Shown one piece after another: positions 36,384 through 38,103 of a stretch of 38,103 bases of DNA. The notes below the pieces were generated by a model. It was not told the origin of the DNA. It did no database searches and saw only the letters and a program-made list of their open reading frames with translations. The position numbers and the translations under genes are program-made. The stretch comes from a virus: positions 1-38,103 of the IMG/VR virus record IMGVR_UViG_3300045051_000446. The stretch is one strand, 5' to 3'. The stretch's first letter is position 1, and every line of letters starts with the position of its first letter.

Positions 36384-37376
36384 CTACTGCGCATTCCATT
36401 CGCCATCGATAACGCCCATCACCTCTGGGTTGGGTAGGAGATGATCCGGGGGAGCGGCCTGTTCTCCCACCACCTCAAAGCCGGCTGCCAGCGGGAGTCC
36501 AACCTGGGGCATGATGCGGGGTAGGGCCCGCGCGGTATCCAGGCGCTGATCGTTGGCTTTTACCTGGAGCTGGTTTTCGAGCGGGATTGGTGCAGGCGCT
36601 TTGATTTTGGTCACCGGGTTGGTCAGAAGGTCCGGATCGATCAGACTGCCGCGGTGCAAGATTAGCTGCTTATCGCCATTTGCCGCGGGTCCAATTACGG
36701 TATATTCGGTCTTTTTCCACACGAAGCGGTATCCAAAGAAAACAAGCAGGGCCACCAGGCTAACCGTAATCACCCATCCGGTAATAGCCCATACCTCGTT
36801 GGTAATCGCCTTTTGGCGCAAGTCCAATTGGTGCTTTTCCTGTTCGTACAATAGTGCGTCGGCCGTCGCCGTGGCAATCACAGCGTCCTTTTGGTATTGC
36901 AGCTCCTCCACCCGTGCGGACGCCGTCGCTGCGGATTGGGATGCCGTGGCCTGGATCCGCGCTTCACTGGTCGACCTGACTGAGTCGGCTTCTTTGGTCC
37001 ATTCGGCGATGCGCATAAAGTACGCGCTCTGGGTAGACTGCGCGCGCTCAGTTGCCTCGAAGATTATCCGCGCCGACTCGCGAGTCATGTCCATCCGCGC
37101 TTCTTCGGTTGAAACCCGGGCCTGTTCCGTCGCCCGGGATTTGTAATCCTTAATCGCATCGGCCGTCGCCCGCGCGGATTGCGCCCGCGCTTCCGCCTGC
37201 CCATCGTCGAATTGGCCCGGGAACACCGGGAGCTGGATATCCAGGGAGAGCGGCTTGACCGCCGATGCCGGCGCTTTGGGATCGCCTAACGTCGCCGCTC
37301 CCACCCACCCAACCAACAGCATGACCACGATAATGCCAATTACCAGACAACCATTCCCATTTCCTGATCGACCCAT
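36384..37376 (-). CDS. two-TM membrane protein with a long coiled coil
   Basis: A 330-residue protein: membrane segment at about 11-30 (V-I-G-I-I-V-V-M-L-L-V), a coiled coil at about 60-185 rich in Ala, Glu, Arg and Ser (A-E-A-R-A-Q-S-A-R-A-T-A), a second membrane segment at about 196-218 (I-T-V-S-L-V-A-L-L-V-F-F) and a cytosolic or periplasmic polar tail with E-N-Q-L-Q-V. No enzyme motif. Its start overlaps the RusA gene by 37 bp; GGAGAA precedes the ATG. It may be a phage membrane scaffold or host-interaction protein; function unknown. Confidence 0.65.
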   Translation of the reverse strand: MGRSGNGNGCLVIGIIVVMLLVGWVGAATLGDPKAPASAVKPLSLDIQLPVFPGQFDDGQAEARAQSARATADAIKDYKSRATEQARVSTEEARMDMTRESARIIFEATERAQSTQSAYFMRIAEWTKEADSVRSTSEARIQATASQSAATASARVEELQYQKDAVIATATADALLYEQEKHQLDLRQKAITNEVWAITGWVITVSLVALLVFFGYRFVWKKTEYTVIGPAANGDKQLILHRGSLIDPDLLTNPVTKIKAPAPIPLENQLQVKANDQRLDTARALPRIMPQVGLPLAAGFEVVGEQAAPPDHLLPNPEVMGVIDGEWNAQ

Positions 37377-37756
37377 TCGTTCTCCTTTGCCGGCGCGACG
37401 CGAATGCGACAGCCGGGATATTCGCGGTTGATAAACTTTTTCAGGTGCAGCTCGACCACCTGACAGTCATCTGAAAAGACAATGCCTTTCAAAGCATCCA
37501 AACAGCACTTTGATAAGTTATCCAGATCGGCGCGGCCTCGGGTTTTACGCCAGAAGGTTATCTCGACCTCGACCGGGCATTCCATCACCCGCCGGTCGAT
37601 CATTGCCTCATGCGCCTTCCAACCAATGATATCCTGCCAATCCTTCACGGAGCGCTTGGTGTATCCCCCGCCATTGGCGGTATAGGCAAAGGATTGCTTT
37701 GGCAATGGGTTCCCATGCACGCAGATAATAACAGCCGCTTCAGTCATGATATCCAA
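37340..37756 (-). CDS. rusA: RusA-family Holliday junction resolvase
   Basis: A 138-residue protein with the RusA core: R-G-R-A-D-L-D-N-L-S-K (73-83) giving D77, D79 and N80, then L-D-A-L-K-G-I-V-F-S-D-D-C-Q-V (87-100) giving D96-D97, and K107. It cuts four-way DNA junctions, useful in replication/recombination and before packaging. The frame opens at 37756 or at the ATG 9 bp later, both inside the end of the previous gene (overlap 17 or 8 bp); a GGGGG lies near. Most phages carry it in the replication gene block, as here. Confidence 0.88.
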   Translation of the reverse strand: MDIMTEAAVIICVHGNPLPKQSFAYTANGGGYTKRSVKDWQDIIGWKAHEAMIDRRVMECPVEVEITFWRKTRGRADLDNLSKCCLDALKGIVFSDDCQVVELHLKKFINREYPGCRIRVAPAKENEWVDQEMGMVVW

Positions 37757-37922
37757 CCCCCTGCCCTACTGGCATAATCTGCGCGCCAGGCCACAGTTCC
37801 TGGATCAATCCATCATTGGCTATGCGACTCATGATCAGATCGGTAATTTCCCGGGCGCGTTGGTAATCTTTCTCCCAGACGGCTTGACACCAGGCAATCC
37901 GCAAACGCTCGATTTCGTTCAT
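37740..37922 (-). CDS. small hypothetical protein
   Basis: Translation from ATG 37922 gives 60 residues; GGGGGAA lies just upstream, and a TTG start 12 bp earlier is less likely. It is helical: E-I-E-R-L-R-I-A-W-C-Q-A-V-W-E-K-D-Y-Q-R (3-22), then a short Gly-rich end. No family recognised. The ATG overlaps the previous gene's stop (ATGA), so it is coupled in the operon. Confidence 0.6.
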   Translation of the reverse strand: MNEIERLRIAWCQAVWEKDYQRAREITDLIMSRIANDGLIQELWPGAQIMPVGQGVGYHD

Positions 37923-38103
37923 TTTTTCCCCCAACGCATATCATCCCCACAGACCTCGATGCACTCCCCGCCAAACATGCGCGAGCGCAAGTATTCCAGG
38001 TCTTCCGGCAGTTTGTTGACGTCTCGCAAGGCGAGGATGGTCAACAGGCATGGATCCTCGTAGCGGGTATCCAAAAGCCGGTGAATGGTTTGTTTGACCC
38101 AGG
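37919..38103 (-). CDS. 3' end of a gene cut by the window edge
   Basis: An open frame runs in from the right edge for about 61 codons and stops at TGA overlapping the next ATG. The visible part is Q-T-I-H-R-L-L-D-T-R-Y-E-D-P-C-L-L-T-I, E-D-L-E-Y-L-R-S-R-M-F and ends D-D-M-R-W-G-K-K. It has three cysteines and no motif I recognise. The spacing shows it is transcribed with the genes to its left. Confidence 0.6.
   Translation of the reverse strand, partial: WVKQTIHRLLDTRYEDPCLLTILALRDVNKLPEDLEYLRSRMFGGECIEVCGDDMRWGKK

Noticed and set aside
1-38103. CRISPR array, tRNA or rRNA genes
   Set aside because: I saw no regular short direct repeats with spacers, no cloverleaf with a usual T-arm, and no rRNA-like stretch.
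1-38103. Window as a complete circular phage genome
   Set aside because: The right-edge frame does not continue into a sensible start across the left edge, and the left edge begins in a coupled operon with only a ribosome site; the window is a slice.

Overview
This 38.1 kb window is a tailed-phage genome segment, most likely a temperate, siphovirus-like phage or prophage. A tyrosine integrase sits near the left end. One long leftward (minus-strand) gene series then encodes, from right to left, DNA metabolism and host-interaction genes, lysis/membrane genes, packaging, head, tail and endolysin. The host cannot be fixed from the sequence. The genome is moderately GC-rich with AT-rich intergenic spots and good Shine-Dalgarno sites. 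The DUF1257/DUF2997 genes at the left edge are known mainly from cyanobacteria, some Chloroflexota and relatives, so a bacterium of that kind is a low-confidence guess.

Layout. 1-906: three rightward genes (DUF1257, a small unknown, DUF2997) closed by a perfect-stem terminator. 979-2349: a rightward PH-like gene, then the integrase tail-to-tail with it. 2355-18588 (leftward): endolysin (GH25-like x2 + FN3) with the late terminator, a LamG-like protein, two tail-tip proteins, tape measure, tail chaperone pair, tail tube fused to an Asp-box propeller, head-tail connectors, a beta-helix protein, major capsid and decoration protein; the prohead protease/scaffold gene lies just upstream (18589-20088). 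20089-20440: the only gene-free stretch over 300 bp, holding promoters, a palindromic operator and a short rightward transcript with its own terminator. 20441-26261: an unusual block of about ten small structural or adhesin-like genes between protease and portal, including a protein with 16 degenerate G-x-L-T-P-x-G repeats. 26262-27346: a rightward HNH endonuclease with five zinc-ribbon repeats, apparently inserted. 27306-31591: portal fused to a MuF-like domain, TerL, TerS. 31630-38103: membrane/holin-like proteins, a DUF2292-like protein, a membrane protein with a C-terminal HTH, a J-domain protein, an FtsK-like translocase, a coiled-coil membrane protein, RusA and two small genes, the last cut by the window edge.

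The most interesting pattern is regulatory. A 28-bp imperfect palindrome (left arm CTATnGA, core TTACTTAAACAA or TTACTATGATAA, right arm TCnATAG) occurs at eight places over 35 kb. Seven are in short intergenic gaps, often abutting the ribosome site of the next gene, and one is inside the translocase gene. This looks like a dispersed operator or 'stoperator'-type system for a repressor not encoded in the window. A second family, GCGTTATAATC, marks eight likely -10 elements; several are followed by a terminator-like hairpin directly before the start codon, a promoter-leader-attenuator arrangement.
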